From: Latrodectus hesperus
Lineage: Eukaryota; Arthropoda; Arachnida; Araneae; Theridiidae
Length of the DNA stretch: 64,000 nt
Assembly: GCA_037975125.1 (NCBI GenBank)
Contig: CM075851.1
Coordinates: 127,966,349-128,030,348 of the forward strand
Reading direction: 5' to 3'
The notes beneath the pieces were generated by a model. It had not been told where the DNA came from. It worked only from the letters and a program-made list of their open reading frames with translations, and ran no database searches. Shown piece by piece: positions 61,283-64,000 of the stretch (position 1 is the stretch's first letter; each line of letters starts with the position of its first letter). A program made the translations under genes and the position numbers.

Positions 61283-62929
61283 GTGAGTGAATAAAATTGT
61301 TTCTATACTCAGAATGAAAATAAGAATTATTGATTTGTTTATAGTGTTATCATTTTACATTTCTTAAAAAAAATTTCAAATTGTTTTTTATAAAATTGTG
61401 TAAAATTGTTTTTCAACATTTCATTTTTTGTGTATTATTTTAAAAAGAAACTCAACTTCTTTAACAGTTGAAAGAATATTTTCTTGTATTAAAGCTCTAA
61501 ATCAATATAACATTTTACATTATTATAAATATACTAAATATTTTAACTCAGAAAGTAATTTATAGAAATCAGAATTCCAAATAAACTTAAATATTATATA
61601 AAAAGCAATGTTTGATTTATAATGCTTTTCTTGTTTAAATTTGTAATACAGACATTAGTTCAGAAATGATTCAGAAATTTAATTTCATTATCAATTCTAG
61701 TATTGCATTGGTACAAAATGTCAATAATTGAATCTTCTTTTGAAATTATTCAAGGAATTTTATTAAGTAATCTTTGCTTATTTTGTAAGAACATATATTC
61801 ATTTAAAATCTGCACATTTGTAATGAATGATTTAAAATTAAATATCTTCTTTCAAAATTTTTAAGCTTTTTAGTGCACATGTAGTAATAGTTCTTTTTTA
61901 TATTAAAGTTTATATATTTCATATTTACTTTGTAGTTTGGATTTGGAATATAGTAATATCAATTTTTGCTCAAAATTAATTATGTCAAGTAAGGTTCCTC
62001 TTGATTTTGATTTAAGGGTGAGTGACTCTAAAGAACCTAGCACTGCAACAGAAAGTTTATTGTTGTATCCTTAAAAAATAAAGAAAAGAAAATGTTATTT
62101 AAAGAAACCAGTAGCAGAGACAGGCATTTAACAGGTATATCCTGCAACATTCAAGTTTCAATTATAGGTTGAATCAGTTCAATTTTCATGTTCCCAAAGG
62201 AGGTTTCCATCTATGTATAAAAAACCCCTGCAGGCAGGATCATTATTCTTATTATAATCAGATGCATTTTAAGATGACAGTGTTCAAAAAGAAGTCTTAC
62301 TGAGCTTTATTAGCTTTTCCTGTCTTACTGGATCAATTGCTATTTAATAGTTTTACTTATCTTTGATTGTTTGTTATACCATTCAAAAATTGTTGTCCCT
62401 GAAAAAATTAAAAATACTCCCTGTGATCAATTTTAGCCTAGTTCAGGACCAGTAAAAGCAGTTGTTAATCTAGCCCTTGCAGACTCATAAAATAGCTCAT
62501 TGTCTAGGATACCAGCATGATTTTGTACTCTGGTGTCCCGATCAATGAGCTAGCTAATAAAATTTTGAGGTTGGTGGTGAAGAATTTTGTGTTTACCATC
62601 ATGTTTTAAGAAGTTCACTGCATACATTCGGGTGGGTCGTTCCATTCAGAATATCATGTTTTAAGAATGCTAGAAGATATCTATTTAAGTTCTGAAACTA
62701 AAATCAAAAGTTTTACATAAAACTAACAGTAATTTCTTATTGTTTTGTGTTATTGTAAAGATTGTTGATGTGCATAATATTCTTTAATGTATATTGTATT
62801 TTAAAATATTGATCTGTGCTGCTAGTATTTATTTTTAACCAAGTTGTAAACCTGTAGTTAAAAGTTGCAGATTTTGCATCTTTCAAAAATGAATGTTTTG
62901 TGAACTTAAAACATTTATTCTTTTTTTAG
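61283..62929 (+). other. CNK intron 3
   Basis: GT at 61283 to AG at 62928-62929. It contains an exon-like but phase-incompatible segment at 61936-62017 and a block near 62130-62170 (TATATCCTGCAACATTCAAG) that recurs diverged at about 2318-2350. The intron is otherwise AT-rich. Confidence 0.8.
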
Positions 62930-63059
62930 ACCACCATTTCTACAAGACCCATTATGTATAAAGTTGAAGAAAACTGTATTGAAATTAAGCATTGAACTTG
63001 CTTCCACTACACAGCGTGATCAATTTGCCGAGCGACCTCATTCCCTTATAAAGAAAAAT
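62930..63059 (+). CDS. cnk: CNK exon 4 (CRIC domain continued)
   Basis: Completes the split Arg codon and encodes PPFLQDPLCIKLKKTVLKLS, IELASTTQRDQFAERPHSLI and KKN. The LKLSIELASTTQRDQFAE block matches CNK CRIC domains. The acceptor is TTTTTTTAG; the donor is GT at 63060-63061. It ends in phase 0. Confidence 0.92.
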
Positions 63060-63167
63060 GTAAAATATTTTTCAACTTCATTTACAATTAGTTCTATTAT
63101 ATTAAATATATTAATAATTTCATTAAAAAATTCATAATTATAATTTTTTTTTCATTTTTATGTGTAG
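63060..63167 (+). other. CNK intron 4 (108 bp)
   Basis: Short intron from GT at 63060-63061 to AG at 63166-63167, AT-rich with a T tract before the acceptor. Confidence 0.85.
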
Positions 63168-63284
63168 TCTGCTTATATTGCTGAGTTATGTGATCAGTTT
63201 GTTCAAAATTCCATGGATTCTTTAATTCTCCAACCAGCATCTTTGGATATTGCTATGATAAAAAAGAAACCAGATGAAGAATTG
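63168..63284 (+). CDS. cnk: CNK exon 5 (end of CRIC domain)
   Basis: Encodes SAYIAELCDQFVQNSMDSLI, LQPASLDIAMIKKKPDEEL, 39 codons, phase 0 at both ends. The segment leads into the PDZ domain in known CNK proteins, which must lie past the right edge. Donor GTAGGA at 63285. Confidence 0.92.
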
Positions 63285-64000
63285 GTAGGAAACATTTTCA
63301 GTGAAAAGCTCATAAATTTAGTTCAAATGTTTTTTTTTTAATTTATTATTTACTCAAGCATGCTAGTTTATATTAATTAAAATTTTAAGTAGATTATATA
63401 TTCATTTTTTTAGTTTATTTTAATTATATATGATTTTTATTTAGTTACATGATAAAAATTTTTCACTTTTCCCAACTATTAATATCTTGTTTGCTATCAT
63501 TTGATTTGTTATTTTATTATGTGGCTTATGTGATCCTCAAAGAAGAAACCTTTTATAATAATTTGTTTGTTTATGAGGTTTCTTGTATTTCATTTATTTT
63601 TTCCTATGTACTCTAAAATCTAGAATAATATCAGATAAAATTTTCATATTATTCTTGATTTTTTTTTATTTAAAAAATTACTAATTAAAAATAAAAAATA
63701 TTCAAAATATGTTGAAATTTTGGAATAAGTTCTTATGTTAATCAGAATTATATACTTGATTTTTATTTTAGTTTGTTATTCCAAATCTTCAGTTTTTGTG
63801 ATTAATATTAATTTTGCTTTGAATTTAGAGTATCAGACTAAAATATCTTATATGTATATCAAATATTCTTTAATTATGTTACTTTATATAACAAGTTTAA
63901 TAAAATGAATCTCTGTTGAAAATTTTTATCACTTCTTAAAAAATGTTTGATTTACCTCTGCTTATTGCAGTACATGTTTTATAGAAATAAATTGATTGCT
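63285..64000 (+). other. CNK intron 5, continuing beyond the window
   Basis: AT-rich. An acceptor-like TTATTGCAG near 63970 is followed by an open frame YMFYRNKLIA that does not resemble the start of a CNK PDZ region, so it is not called as an exon. Confidence 0.6.

Noticed and set aside
63970..64000. Acceptor-like TTATTGCAG followed by an open frame, possible CNK exon 6
   Set aside because: The encoded YMFYRNKLIA does not resemble the PDZ-proximal region expected after ...KKKPDEEL in CNK proteins.

Overview
The window is AT-rich eukaryotic nuclear DNA with spliced genes, long AT-rich introns and dense transposon fossils. The transposon families (Tc1-like, a TPCD-type mariner, ZBED/GTF2IRD2-type hAT, an I/R1-type LINE, tRNA-derived SINEs, a Helitron) and the two host genes fit an arthropod, most likely a chelicerate such as a spider. 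That assignment is inference from sequence style, not from a search.

Two host genes are clear, both on the + strand. A single large exon (acceptor at 9254-9255, CDS 9282-11903, poly(A) signal near 12723) encodes an 873-residue transmembrane protein: signal peptide, LRR array, Ig domain, TM helix and a cytoplasmic array of 11-residue repeats. From 53356 to beyond the right edge lies the 5' part of a CNK (connector enhancer of KSR) scaffold gene; five exons encode the SAM and CRIC domains. CNK carries signals in the Ras-Raf-MAPK pathway. Nothing indicates that the two genes act together.

Between them, about 13-53 kb, is a transposon graveyard. In order: 5'-truncated SINEs; Tc1 fossils at 14.7, 18.8 and 22.7 kb (the last with perfect terminal repeats); a hAT at 24.3 kb; a 121-bp tandem repeat at 27.1 kb; a Helitron helicase remnant and 3' terminus at 30.5-31.1 kb; a mariner-like element with 168-bp inverted repeats at 31.1 kb; a Tc1-like element (32.5-39.4 kb) split by a full-length 5.4-kb LINE; a hAT miniature element at 41.2 kb; a second hAT at 48.4 kb interrupted by a solo LTR; and another Tc1 fossil at 52 kb. 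The first CNK intron holds a further, very old hAT interrupted by a SINE. Every coding transposon seen carries stops, frameshifts, deletions or catalytic-residue changes, so none looks autonomous.

The most interesting observations are the nine-unit hendecad array in the cytoplasmic tail of the LRR-Ig receptor, the nested LINE-in-Tc1 insertion with an exact 15-bp target duplication, the double (IR/DR) termini of that Tc1 element, and the LINE's 11-nt stop/start overlap. I found no convincing evidence of a wholly new biological system.
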